64,000 nt of DNA from Peptoclostridium acidaminophilum DSM 3953 (GTDB lineage Bacteria > Bacillota > Clostridia > Peptostreptococcales > Peptostreptococcaceae), in NCBI RefSeq assembly GCF_000597865.1, contig NZ_CP007452.1, forward strand, positions 1,929,183 to 1,993,182, written 5' to 3'. A program made the translations under genes and the position numbers. Of this stretch, positions 9,246 through 17,393 are shown piece by piece. Numbering within the stretch: the stretch's first letter is position 1; every line of letters starts with the position of its first letter. The notes under the pieces were generated by a model. The model ran no database searches and had not been told where the DNA came from. It saw only the letters and a program-made list of their open reading frames with translations.

Positions 9246-9292
9246 AAAAGCGCCGGCAAAGTGTAAATAGTTTACACTTTGCCGGCGCTTTT
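9246..9292 (-). terminator. Very stable terminator of the second sigma-54 activator gene
   Basis: A perfect 22-bp stem with a TAG triloop runs from 9246 to 9292 and is followed on the minus strand by eight T. It lies 74 nt after the stop of the regulator gene (9366). The top of the stem contains a TGTAAA-N3-TTTACA palindrome shared with the two sites at 9341-9370. Confidence 0.92.
9262..9276. promoter_or_regulatory. UAS/operator site 1: TGTAAA-N3-TTTACA
   Basis: 15-bp perfect palindrome about 96 bp upstream of the -24 element at 9166, embedded in the terminator stem. It is the same motif as sites 2 and 3, so it probably binds the activator. Confidence 0.6.
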
Positions 9293-9340
9293 AACGCCCC
9301 TTTTAATTTTTTAACCGGTCATCCCAAAGAATCCAGCCAG

Positions 9341-9370
9341 TGTAAGCACTTTACATGTAAAGCATTTACA
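9341..9370. promoter_or_regulatory. UAS/operator sites 2 and 3: two abutting TGTAAR-N3-TTTACA palindromes
   Basis: Site 2 is 9341-9355 and site 3 is 9356-9370, centred 15 bp apart. Site 3 overlaps the last two codons and stop codon of the activator gene. With site 1 they form an enhancer array 96-205 bp upstream of the sigma-54 promoter. The half-site resembles a TyrR box half (TGTAAA) but with a shorter spacer. Confidence 0.6.
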
Positions 9371-11042
9371 CCAACTTGATGCCGTACTTTTTGAGCAGCT
9401 TGTACAGCGTCGGTCTCGAAATTCCCAGAAATTCAGCCGCTTTTTTCTTGTTACCTTCCATAGACAACATTGTTTCCGAAAGCATATCCCTGCTTATGTT
9501 TACGCTGCTCCTGCTTACCACCTCATCATACCTTGATTCCCTTATCCCGCCCTTAAGCAGCGTCTTCTCATCTATCTCATCGTCAATACACATAAAAAGC
9601 GCCCTGGACATGGCATTTTCAAGCTCCCTTACATTCCCGGGCCAGCTGTAGTTTAAAAGCATCTCCTTTGCACCCTCTGTTATCCTCGCAATATTCTTGC
9701 CCGTCTTCGCGGCAATCTTGCCTATGAAATACTCCGCAAGAAGAAGGATATCTTCTCCCCGCTCCCTAAGCGGCGGCGTTTCAAGCAGCAGCACCTTGAG
9801 CCTGTAGTAAAGGTCCCTTCTGAAATCGCCCGCCTCAGCAAGCTCTTCAAGCCTCCTGTTTGTAGCAGCAATCACCCTGACATCTATCTTTACAGGGTTG
9901 TTGCCTCCTATCCTTGTCACGCACATGGTTTCAAGAACCCTCAGGAGCTTTGCCTGCAAATGCAGCTGCATTTCGCCGATTTCGTCCAGGAAAATCGTCC
10001 CTCCGCTGGCTAGCTCGAATTTCCCCTGCTTGCCACCCTTTTGTGCTCCCGTGAAGGCTCCCTCCTCGTACCCGAAAAGCTCGCTGTCAATGAGCTCGTT
10101 TGGAAAGTTTGCACAGTTGAGCGCTATGAAAGGCCCTTCCGCCCTGTCGCTGTAGTTGTGCATCGACTGGGCTATAAGCTCCTTTCCAGTTCCGCTCTCA
10201 CCTAGTATCAGCACCGTCTCGTCGCTTCTTGCAAATACCTTCGCATGCTCTACCAGTTCATGCATCTTTCTGCTGTTTCCCTGAATGTCGCCGAACGTGA
10301 AAAACGCCTGATACCCTGCGATGCTGTTGGCAAGCTTCCTGGAACGCTCTATGCTCCTGAATATGTCTATGGCGCCTATCACCTCGCCCGAGTCGGAATA
10401 CACAGGATAGCCCGAGTTTATGAAATGGAACTTCCTGTCCTTATACTTGAGGAAATACTCAACGTCTATTATGCTCTTTTTATTCTTTAATATCTCCAGC
10501 AGCATGGGCTTCCCGGTAGTCAGCTCCTCGAGATTTCCATTGTAAAGCTCCTCTTTGTTTGTCCCCAGTATCTCAAAGCAGGCCCTGTTGGCGTACATCA
10601 CCTTACCCGTTCTGTCACAGTAAGATATCGCATCGTTTACATTGTCCAGCGCCCTTAGAACCATATCCCCGCTCTCCGAGTGCCTTCTCGATACTCCATG
10701 CGAATCCTCTATCATTCCAGCAGCCGTCTGCAGTGAGTCTCCATCCACCCCTACGCCGCAAAGCAAACAAGTCTTATCTCCGTCAAGTCCAAGGCATATG
10801 CATTCCGTGCCCTCTGCTTTTTCAAAAACGCAGCCTGCATACTCCTCTCTAAAGGAAGCCCTTCCCAGGTCATATGCGCACATCACCCTGTACTCTTCGT
10901 CCACAAGCAGCAGCATACCATCATCAGCCTTTGAGTATTTAGCCGCCAATCCGAAGCAGTCCCTTGCAAGCTCGTATCCATATTCGACAAAGCAGCCTTT
11001 GCCCCTTGAAAAATATCGTGAATAATCGCCTGATTTAACCAT
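9366..11042 (-). CDS. PAS domain sigma-54-dependent activator, Fis-type HTH
   Basis: 558 residues from ATG 11042 (GGAG 11 nt upstream); a TTG at 11063 is the alternative start. A Cys-containing N-terminal region (residues 1-120, possibly ligand- or redox-sensing) is followed by a PAS domain (~130-230). The AAA+ core has Walker A GESGTGKE (~281-288), the sigma-54 contact GAFTGA (~328-333) and TIFLDEIGE. The C-terminal Fis-type HTH reads NKKKAAEFLGISRPTLYKLL. It is encoded immediately upstream of, and in the same direction as, the sigma-54 promoter it presumably activates, and its own 3' end contains the candidate enhancer sites. Confidence 0.92.
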   Translation of the reverse strand: MVKSGDYSRYFSRGKGCFVEYGYELARDCFGLAAKYSKADDGMLLLVDEEYRVMCAYDLGRASFREEYAGCVFEKAEGTECICLGLDGDKTCLLCGVGVDGDSLQTAAGMIEDSHGVSRRHSESGDMVLRALDNVNDAISYCDRTGKVMYANRACFEILGTNKEELYNGNLEELTTGKPMLLEILKNKKSIIDVEYFLKYKDRKFHFINSGYPVYSDSGEVIGAIDIFRSIERSRKLANSIAGYQAFFTFGDIQGNSRKMHELVEHAKVFARSDETVLILGESGTGKELIAQSMHNYSDRAEGPFIALNCANFPNELIDSELFGYEEGAFTGAQKGGKQGKFELASGGTIFLDEIGEMQLHLQAKLLRVLETMCVTRIGGNNPVKIDVRVIAATNRRLEELAEAGDFRRDLYYRLKVLLLETPPLRERGEDILLLAEYFIGKIAAKTGKNIARITEGAKEMLLNYSWPGNVRELENAMSRALFMCIDDEIDEKTLLKGGIRESRYDEVVSRSSVNISRDMLSETMLSMEGNKKKAAEFLGISRPTLYKLLKKYGIKLV

Positions 11043-11071
11043 GACTAACACCACTCCATACAAATAGTTAT

Positions 11072-11105
11072 AAGTAAAAGCCCGGCATTCACCGGGCTTT
11101 TACTT
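11072..11105 (-). terminator. Terminator after the SLH-protein gene/before the activator gene
   Basis: Perfect 14-bp arms AAGTAAAAGCCCGG/CCGGGCTTTTACTT around a 6-nt loop. Runs of T/A in both flanks allow bidirectional function. It separates the regulator gene from the S-layer gene upstream. Confidence 0.8.
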
Positions 11106-11111
11106 CAATCA

Positions 11112-12089
11112 CTACTGCGCTTCAAGCAGTCTTTCTACTATTGTTGCTGCTTCGGCTCTTGTGGCAGTTTCAGCAGGAGCTATCCTGTCAGCCTGCTTGC
11201 CCTTTATGAGCCCTAGCATCAGAGCTTTTTCCATTCTTTCTCTTGCCCATTCAGAAACAGTATCCCAATCCTTGTATATCTGAGTTCTATCCCTAATCTG
11301 GTCCTGATCCATATCCATATCCTGAAGCTTAAGGGCATCCACCATCATCTTTACCATCTGTTCCCTTGTGATCTTGCCGTCCGGGTTGAATGTGTCAGCA
11401 TCCAAGCCTTCAACTATACCGTTGGCATATGCGGTCATAACATATGCGTAGTGCCAGTCTCCCTTCGCAACGTCCGTAAAATCCGGAGACTTGGCTCCCT
11501 CAGGCATTGTCATCTCAAGACCTCTAACAAGAAGCGCCACGAACTCCGCCCTTGTAACAGTCCCTTCAGGATCGTATGTCACATCGTCCCTTCCGCTTAT
11601 AATTCCACCGCCTGCAAGCTTGGCAACAGTATTTTCAGCCCAGTGATTGTTCATATCCTTGAACCTGTAGTTCATCTGCTTTGAAAGCTCATAATATTTG
11701 AGGGCTATATCCCTAATAGCGTCGTAGTCCTCGGCCTCCATAGCCTCCATCAGGGCATCTACGTCCTCACCAGTCATCGCCTTTAGTATTACAAGCTGAG
11801 CGACTATCTCGTCAGGGTCATATCCCGCCTCAATAGCCATGTTTCTTAGCTGCTCCGTAAGCTGGAGCCTTACTGCGTTTTGAAGACCCTCTACATCAGG
11901 GTTTTCCTTGTCCATATAGAGTCTGAAGGTTTCCCTTATAGTTTCCCTGTACTGGGCATTTCCCTCTTTTTTCGCCTCATTGATTGCGCCTTGAATGCTC
12001 CCCATTTGCGGGCCTGCCGCATACGCCATGGCCCCGCCGCTTATCATTACACCCACAAGCGCTGCCGATACAATTCTTTTAATATTCAT
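11112..12089 (-). CDS. Secreted protein with three S-layer homology (SLH) domains
   Basis: 325 residues. A signal peptide (MNIKRIVSAALVGVMISGG, then AMAYAAG) precedes a helical, acidic region (~30-140) of unknown function. Three C-terminal SLH repeats follow, beginning near FKDMNNHWAENTV, FTDVAKGDWHYAYV and YKDWDTVSEWARE, each ending in a TRAE/TREQ-type helix. SLH trios bind pyruvylated secondary cell-wall polymer, so this is a cell-surface protein. Ribosome site AAGGATGG precedes the ATG. It is monocistronic, ending at the terminator 11072-11105. Confidence 0.9.
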   Translation of the reverse strand: MNIKRIVSAALVGVMISGGAMAYAAGPQMGSIQGAINEAKKEGNAQYRETIRETFRLYMDKENPDVEGLQNAVRLQLTEQLRNMAIEAGYDPDEIVAQLVILKAMTGEDVDALMEAMEAEDYDAIRDIALKYYELSKQMNYRFKDMNNHWAENTVAKLAGGGIISGRDDVTYDPEGTVTRAEFVALLVRGLEMTMPEGAKSPDFTDVAKGDWHYAYVMTAYANGIVEGLDADTFNPDGKITREQMVKMMVDALKLQDMDMDQDQIRDRTQIYKDWDTVSEWARERMEKALMLGLIKGKQADRIAPAETATRAEAATIVERLLEAQ

Positions 12090-12186
12090 ATTATCGCCAT
12101 CCTTTCATAATCTAATTAGCCATAACAGAAACAGTTTTTCTATAGAATCACGCCTGTCGCGACTCAGTATAAGCACAGGCGCTTTC

Positions 12187-12234
12187 CACATGCGTACATT
12201 CATATGTTCACACATGCGTACATTCATATGTTCA
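12187..12234. repeat. Two perfect tandem copies of a 24-bp unit
   Basis: The 24-bp unit at 12187-12210 (containing ATGCGTACATTCATATG) is repeated exactly at 12211-12234, followed by a partial third start. It lies in the non-coding stretch upstream of the SLH gene. Confidence 0.85.
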
Positions 12235-12267
12235 TATGATACCCATATTTTTATTCCAATCAACTTT

Positions 12268-12336
12268 TTAATGTTGAATCTGTCACTTGTGGACATAGCA
12301 GACTACGACCTGCCGCTGCTTGACGAGCCTATACCA
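12268..12336 (+). pseudogene. Fragment of an NADPH-dependent FMN reductase gene
   Basis: The plus strand encodes VDIADYDLPLLDEPIP, identical in protein to residues 42-57 of the intact reductase at 27463-28023, then a stop. At DNA level it differs at several third positions, so it is an old or imported fragment rather than a recent copy. No other part of the gene is present. Confidence 0.75.
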
Positions 12337-12357
12337 TATTGACTTGTTGACCGGCGT

Positions 12358-13743
12358 CTAATCTTTTAACGGTATTATCAGCTTAAATTTTCCTGTCTTC
12401 GGATCATTTGGTATGTCTTCCACGGTATTTATTTCATATCCGACAAAATCCGCCAAGTTCTTCATGTTCAGTATTTTATCCATTCTGTTTTTGATTCTTG
12501 AAACCGCAGCATCCTTATCTCCTCGGATTATTACATTCAGCCTCAAATAGTTTTTCTCCGTCTGAACAACTTGAAGCTTTTCAAGTCCTTCAACTATGAA
12601 TTCTATGAACAACACCGGATTGAGGGACTCCTTGCTCCCATTCGGCTTTTCAAAATATAGAAACTCCTCTTCGCGCCCTGCTACTTTGCTAGCTAGAGGA
12701 AAAGACCATCCACAGGAACATACTCCTTCGCCTAAAACTATTTCATCATCCATCCTGTAGCGTATCAGCGGCTGCGTATAATTGTACAGGTTTGTGAGCA
12801 CAAGGTTCCCTGACTCTCCCGGTCCTGCCGGCTCTCCATTTTTCTTTATGACCTCGAAAATATGCCAGTCGTTAAAAAGATGGAGTCCTCTGTGGACGTC
12901 ACACTGCGTTGCCATTCCTATGGATTCGGAAGCCGCATAGAAGTCATGCGGTTTAACGCCGAAAGCCTTATTAATAATCTCCGACATACTTTCTGTCATA
13001 GGGTCTGCAGAGCAGAGTATCCTTTTAGGCTTGATTTTCAATCTGCCACTTAGCTGCTCCAGCGCAAGGAAATACACTCCAGAAGCATAGCCGCTGAGGC
13101 TGTCGGGCATGAAATCATTCAGAAGCTCAACCGATTCCTTTATGGGCCTGTTTATATCAACCGGGAGAAAATCAAACAGCAGCCTCGGTGCATCCTTAGT
13201 GAGGCTTATCCCAGCATAATGTCCATCTAACGCTCCTATAAAAGCAAGCTTCGTCCTTTTGAACAGGCGGAATTTATCCTTTGATACCCGGGTTATTGCA
13301 ATCGCCTTGAGCATAGACCAGTCGTTCGGCCCATAAACAAATATACCAATCCTTCCTGATGAGCCGGACGTATGGATAACCTCATACAGCCCTTTGTACT
13401 TTTTGTCTATCATGCTAGGATCGCTCACAAACCGCTCCAGCTCATCTCTTTTCAAATTCTTGTCACACACAAACTGATCGAAATTATCCATCATTATTTT
13501 CTTGTCTATTATAGGCAAGTCTTTCAGTGAGATCTGGTCGATTTTTTCAATGTCGACGCCATGTTCCTGGTAATAATTTCTGTAGAACTCAGACTTTCGA
13601 ATCACATGCCTTAATACCTTGATAAACCGCTCACGCTGCAAAGCTTCCAACTCATCAACGCCCAGAGTCTCCGCCCTTTTCAGCTGATTCATCTTAAGCA
13701 ATATATTCACTGCAGACAATTCATATCTGTCTTTTATCCCCAT
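12358..13743 (-). CDS. PaaK/CapK-like adenylate-forming enzyme
   Basis: 461 residues from ATG 13743 (GGGTGA 5 nt upstream); in-frame ATGs at 13767 and 13779 are alternatives. It contains the AMP-binding loop TSGSSGRIG (~150) and the acyl-adenylate motif FYAASESIGMA (~270). The motif LIRYRMDDEIVLGEG and a CSCGW segment follow (~340-360). This is the organisation of phenylacetate-CoA ligase-like proteins, often used for aryl or capsule precursors. No CoA-pathway partner genes are adjacent, and the divergent methyltransferase at 14057 may be linked. Substrate unknown. Confidence 0.8.
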   Translation of the reverse strand: MGIKDRYELSAVNILLKMNQLKRAETLGVDELEALQRERFIKVLRHVIRKSEFYRNYYQEHGVDIEKIDQISLKDLPIIDKKIMMDNFDQFVCDKNLKRDELERFVSDPSMIDKKYKGLYEVIHTSGSSGRIGIFVYGPNDWSMLKAIAITRVSKDKFRLFKRTKLAFIGALDGHYAGISLTKDAPRLLFDFLPVDINRPIKESVELLNDFMPDSLSGYASGVYFLALEQLSGRLKIKPKRILCSADPMTESMSEIINKAFGVKPHDFYAASESIGMATQCDVHRGLHLFNDWHIFEVIKKNGEPAGPGESGNLVLTNLYNYTQPLIRYRMDDEIVLGEGVCSCGWSFPLASKVAGREEEFLYFEKPNGSKESLNPVLFIEFIVEGLEKLQVVQTEKNYLRLNVIIRGDKDAAVSRIKNRMDKILNMKNLADFVGYEINTVEDIPNDPKTGKFKLIIPLKD

Positions 13744-13830
13744 GAAGTCACCCACTTTCCATACCATATTGCCCCGCATCTGGCTGTCATCTAATTACAA
13801 TCTTCTTATACCCTCATTCTGAATGTTTAC

Positions 13831-13850
13831 TTTAGTGCCTTCGCACTAAA
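13831..13850. other. Stable hairpin (8-bp stem, CTTC loop) in the divergent intergenic region
   Basis: TTTAGTGC-CTTC-GCACTAAA between the two divergent genes. There is no T run, so an operator or a relic is more likely than a terminator. The rest of 13744-14056 shows only the candidate promoter below. Confidence 0.5.
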
Positions 13851-13944
13851 ATAAGGCAACCGGCGTCAATGATATCATCGAAAAGTATACTGAATACGAG
13901 GAACCATCCCCTTGCAACGCCGTGGATTAGCTACGCAAACAAAG

Positions 13945-13953
13945 TGGTATAAT
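13945..13953 (+). promoter_or_regulatory. Extended -10 promoter for the methyltransferase gene
   Basis: TGGTATAAT is a perfect extended -10 (TGnTATAAT) about 100 nt upstream of the ATG at 14057. The -35 region is weak. Confidence 0.5.
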
Positions 13954-14056
13954 ACTACAACTATAAAGAAATTGTCCATCTTGATACATCAATTTAAATT
14001 GCTGCGCGCTATTTGGAATGAAGTCTTATGTCGAATAAATGCTGCGAGGTGATAAT

Positions 14057-14866
14057 ATGAAAATTTCAAGGAGCTCGAAAAAACTAAAATCTGCAGAAAT
14101 AAAAAATCCCTATTTTGAAATACAGGCCGAAATCGGACTAACCAAGCATGGAGGAGGAAGGTCTGCCACAGATGAAATCGCAAGTCTTTGCAAACTAGAC
14201 CAGAACAGCTATGTTCTTGATGTAGGCTGCGGGGTTGGCATGAGCGCCTGCTATTTGGCAAAGAAATACGGATGCAAAGTCATAGGCATAGATATTTCTG
14301 AAAAAATGATCAAAAAAGCAACAGACAGGGCAAAGAGAATGGGCCTTGATGAGATTGTTAAATTCATGGTTGCCGACGCTCAAAATCTGCCGTTTGAAGA
14401 AGGTCTCTTTGACGCTGTCATAAGCGAATCGGTTACCGCCTTTCTGAGCGACAAGGAAAAAGGGATTAAAGAGTATTCAAGAGTTTTAAAGAATGGCGGC
14501 TATGTTGGATTAAACGAGATAACCTGGAATGGTGAAGCAGAGCGAAACGTGGCAAGTTACATGAAGCGGGCCATGGGCGAAGTCGTTCCCGAGACCAAAG
14601 AAAACTGGACTAGACTGCTTGAACACAGTGGCTTTAAAGTCGTGATTGCAAAAAATCATGAGATGAAGATATTTAGTCAGTGGCTTAACGAGATAAGAAG
14701 CATAAATGCGTCAGATTACCTAAAGTTCATGACCAAATTCATATTGCTGATTTTGAAGAGCCAAGAGCATAGAGACATCATGAAGGACATGGTGAGGGAC
14801 TCTATGTCAATGCCTAAGAATTTTTTGAAAAGCTGGGGATATGGCATATATATCGGCAGGAAATAG
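14057..14866 (+). CDS. Class I SAM-dependent methyltransferase
   Basis: 269 residues from ATG 14057, chosen because GAGGTG lies 7 nt upstream; the frame opens at 14039. Motif I VLDVGCGVGMSACYLA is at ~53-68, the acidic loop IGIDIS follows, and ADAQNLPFEEGLFDAVISES (~110-130) is typical of small-molecule or lipid methyltransferases (UbiE/PMT-like). It is transcribed divergently from the PaaK-like gene. Substrate unknown. Confidence 0.85.
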   Translation: MKISRSSKKLKSAEIKNPYFEIQAEIGLTKHGGGRSATDEIASLCKLDQNSYVLDVGCGVGMSACYLAKKYGCKVIGIDISEKMIKKATDRAKRMGLDEIVKFMVADAQNLPFEEGLFDAVISESVTAFLSDKEKGIKEYSRVLKNGGYVGLNEITWNGEAERNVASYMKRAMGEVVPETKENWTRLLEHSGFKVVIAKNHEMKIFSQWLNEIRSINASDYLKFMTKFILLILKSQEHRDIMKDMVRDSMSMPKNFLKSWGYGIYIGRK

Positions 14867-14954
14867 CTCCCTCTTTTACTCCAATTATCTTACTGCAAAA
14901 TATCGATATTTTTTAAAATTTTAATTCAAATATTAGTTTAAACATCTATGCTCC

Positions 14955-15231
14955 GGGTATTAATAAAATATCAATTAAATATAATATTTATCTCAATATA
15001 ATCAAAGGATATTAGCAAAGATTTAAAATCGGTCATCATCTTAATTTAAGTAAGATGGTGGAAGATAAACAAAGAATCTTTATAAATCCAAAATTTGATT
15101 ATAACAAAGAAAATACTATATTTAATTTTTAAATAAAATAAAAAAAGGATACTATATCCTGAAAGGAGCAGATTCCCAATATGTTTGAGAATTTGTCATC
15201 AACTGAAAAAGGACTTGTTTTTTAATATCAG
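14955..15231. repeat. Direct repeat copy A (~277 bp), structured, with a micro-ORF
   Basis: About 95% identical to copy B (17065-17340), offset ~2110 bp. It contains a 10-bp stem (CATCATCTTA/TAAGATGGTG, 15034-15060), a second hairpin (AGGATA-CTA-TATCCT) and a 14-codon ORF MFENLSSTEKGLVF (15181-15225) after AAAGGAG. It may be a non-coding RNA or a non-autonomous mobile element. It accounts for nearly half of the gene-free stretch 14867-15491. Confidence 0.85.
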
Positions 15232-15312
15232 TCTTACCAAAAAGCTGAATAAAAAATAAGTCCTATTTTCATGCCCTTTTACCGGCAAAGTTACACTCCT
15301 TATAGGTCTATC

Positions 15313-15437
15313 ACTATTGGTTAGTTGCCTGTAAAGCTTTTAAAAACAGGCCTTCCATGCTTTTTATATCTGGCATGATTACTAGCTTGGGGGGTGCCTT
15401 GCCATAAGTCGTTTTATTCTTCCCAGTACGCCTTGAG
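15313..15437. repeat. Fossil end of a serine-recombinase element
   Basis: Matches the end of the prophage recombinase operon (28137-28346) in two blocks: the hairpin region with GCTTTTTATATCT, and TTGCCATAAGTCGTTTTATTCTT. The tandem repeats between them are missing. After CCCAGTA the sequence changes to a ~30-bp block that also occurs at 20708-20740. It lies just before the truncated Fic gene, so this looks like a recombination scar. Confidence 0.65.
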
Positions 15438-15491
15438 TTTAATGGGATAAAATAATTGCGTTTCCATTTTTCTTAGCTGCATACCTCCAAC

Positions 15492-16055
15492 ATGGTTCTT
15501 GAGGGTATCACAATTGACAAAAAACCACTGAAAGATCACCTAGAAGCAGTAGGGCACCGCGACGCATTCTACTATGTGCAGCAGCTAGTCAGCACCAATG
15601 AGGCATTTTCAGAAAAAGTCATCAAGGATATCCACTCTCTTGTGCTTATTGACATGCCGGAAGACAAGGGCGTATATCGACGCATTCCAGTAAGGATTAT
15701 GGGCGTATTCCATGAGCCCCCACAGCCATATCTTGTGCCAGTACAGATGGAGCAGCTTATCGCGGAGTTTGAAAATACAAAACTTAATCCTATAGAAAGT
15801 GCAGCTCTTTTTCATCTTAAATTCGAGGGCATCCATCCGTTTATTGACGGCAATGGCCGTACAGGCAGACTGATACTCAATTTTACTCTTATGCAAAATG
15901 GTTATCCACCTATCAACGTGAAATTTACAGACCGTAGAAGATATTACGAGTGCTTCGATATGTATTACAGGGATGGCACAGCCGAACCTATGGTAAGGAT
16001 GGTTGCCGAGTATGTGGAAGAGAGTTTGGAAGAGTATTTAAAATTGCTAAAATAA
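15492..16055 (+). pseudogene. Fic-domain protein lacking its N-terminal part
   Basis: 187 codons with an intact Fic active-site loop HPFIDGNGRTGR (~116-127). The reading begins at VLEGITI, which in full-length Fic/DOC proteins follows the inhibitory (S/T)xxxE(G/N) helix. Upstream, the same frame is closed by TAG at 15474 and no ribosome site precedes the ATG. The missing end abuts the recombination scar at 15313-15437. Fic enzymes transfer AMP to target proteins. If translated, this form would lack autoinhibition, but it is more likely a relic. Confidence 0.75.
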
Positions 16056-16192
16056 AGCAGGTACCTTAGGTACTTTCTCATTATTGTTTGCTAAAATATC
16101 GATTTAAGATAACTCGCTGTTTTCTAATATAGCCTGCAGGGGTATCATATAAAAGAAATATATAAAAAGAGATTTTATTGGGAGGAATTACT

Positions 16193-16870
16193 ATGAAAAT
16201 GAACAAATCTGCGTTCAGTTTAAATCGACATTTTTCTACTATTCTGCTGGTTTCAGTTTTGGCAGTTAGCAGCATATTTATGTTATCAGGCTGTAGTGCT
16301 ACAAAAGACACTGTTAATGAAACTCCCCCGCCATCTCAGGAAACCAACAACGAGTCAGCAGCAACTACACAGCCTGTTGATCACAATGTTGACATTGATC
16401 CAACTCCGCTATCCGAGACTGATAAGGCGCTATCTCTTGAAGGCTACGGCGCAAAGGGAGCACTTGCCGATAAGGATTTAACCATCCATGATATGCTCAC
16501 GTATGCAGTTCAAGACGAATACTTGGCGCGCGGTGAGTATTTGGCCATAGTAGACAAGTTCGGTAATCAGAAACCTTATTCTAATATCATCAGTGCAGAA
16601 GAGACACATCTTTCATATTTGAAAGAAGTATACCTTGCGTATGGACTAGATTTTCCAGCCGACACCTCTGGCGATCATGTTGTTGTTCCAGCTGATTTGC
16701 TCGAAGCGGCGAAGACGGGTGTCCAGGCTGAAATAGATAATATTGCAATGTATGAACTTTTCTTGACTTACGACTTGCCTGAGAATGTCTTTGAAGTATT
16801 CACCGCCTTAAAGAGTGGTTCTGAGAGCCATCTTTTGGCCTTTCAACGGCAGGTTGACAAACTGCAGTAA
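16193..16870 (+). CDS. DUF2202 ferritin-like lipoprotein
   Basis: 225 residues from ATG 16193 with GGGAGG 8 nt upstream. The lipoprotein signal peptide ends in the lipobox LSGC (cysteine near residue 35). A Ser/Thr/Pro-rich linker is followed by a four-helix DUF2202 domain with carboxylate/histidine ligands (QDEYLARGEY, SAEETHLSYL, AEIDNIAMYE, SESHLLAFQ), as in ferritin-like di-iron folds. Exported and membrane-anchored, with a possible role in metal or redox handling. It lies between the two ~277-bp direct repeats. Confidence 0.85.
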   Translation: MKMNKSAFSLNRHFSTILLVSVLAVSSIFMLSGCSATKDTVNETPPPSQETNNESAATTQPVDHNVDIDPTPLSETDKALSLEGYGAKGALADKDLTIHDMLTYAVQDEYLARGEYLAIVDKFGNQKPYSNIISAEETHLSYLKEVYLAYGLDFPADTSGDHVVVPADLLEAAKTGVQAEIDNIAMYELFLTYDLPENVFEVFTALKSGSESHLLAFQRQVDKLQ

Positions 16871-17064
16871 ATATTATCTTATGGCACACCTAAAACATTC
16901 AAGATAATATTGCATAGTGAAACAGCCTTCGACACATAGCCGGAGGTTTTTCGCTTTAAATCAGGCCTGCGAATTAAAAGATACTTCTGTGTAGTCGAAA
17001 CAAGGCATCTATGTCAATTTTATTTGTATTAATATTTTATTTAATGTTTTAATTTAGGGTTGCA

Positions 17065-17340
17065 GGGTATTAATCTAATATCAATTAAATATAATATTTA
17101 TCTCAATATAATCAAAGGATATAAATAAAGATTTAAAATCGGTCATCATCTTAATTTAAGTAAGATGGTGGAAGATAACCAAAATATCTTTATAAATCCA
17201 AAATTTGATTATGACAAAGAAAATACTATATTTAATTTTTAAATAAAATACAAAAGGATAATATATCCTGAAAGGAGCAGATTCCCAATATGTTTGAGAA
17301 TTTGTCATCAACTGAAAAAGGACTTCTTTTTTAATATCAG
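17065..17340. repeat. Direct repeat copy B (~277 bp)
   Basis: Second copy of 14955-15231, with about a dozen substitutions and a 1-nt indel. Both hairpins are kept (the loop of the AGGATA/TATCCT hairpin changes) and so is the micro-ORF (17290-17334, MFENLSSTEKGLLF). Together the copies bracket the Fic relic and the DUF2202 gene. The rest of 16871-17393 shows no gene. Confidence 0.85.
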
Positions 17341-17393
17341 TTTATTTAACTGCTGAATTAAAAATAAGAGGCCCTTTTTTCATTTTTGTTTTT

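Noticed and set aside
14955-15231. Repeat copies as a known riboswitch (c-di-GMP or similar)
   Set aside because: Hairpins do not match any riboswitch core I can recall and no regulated gene follows both copies in the same way.
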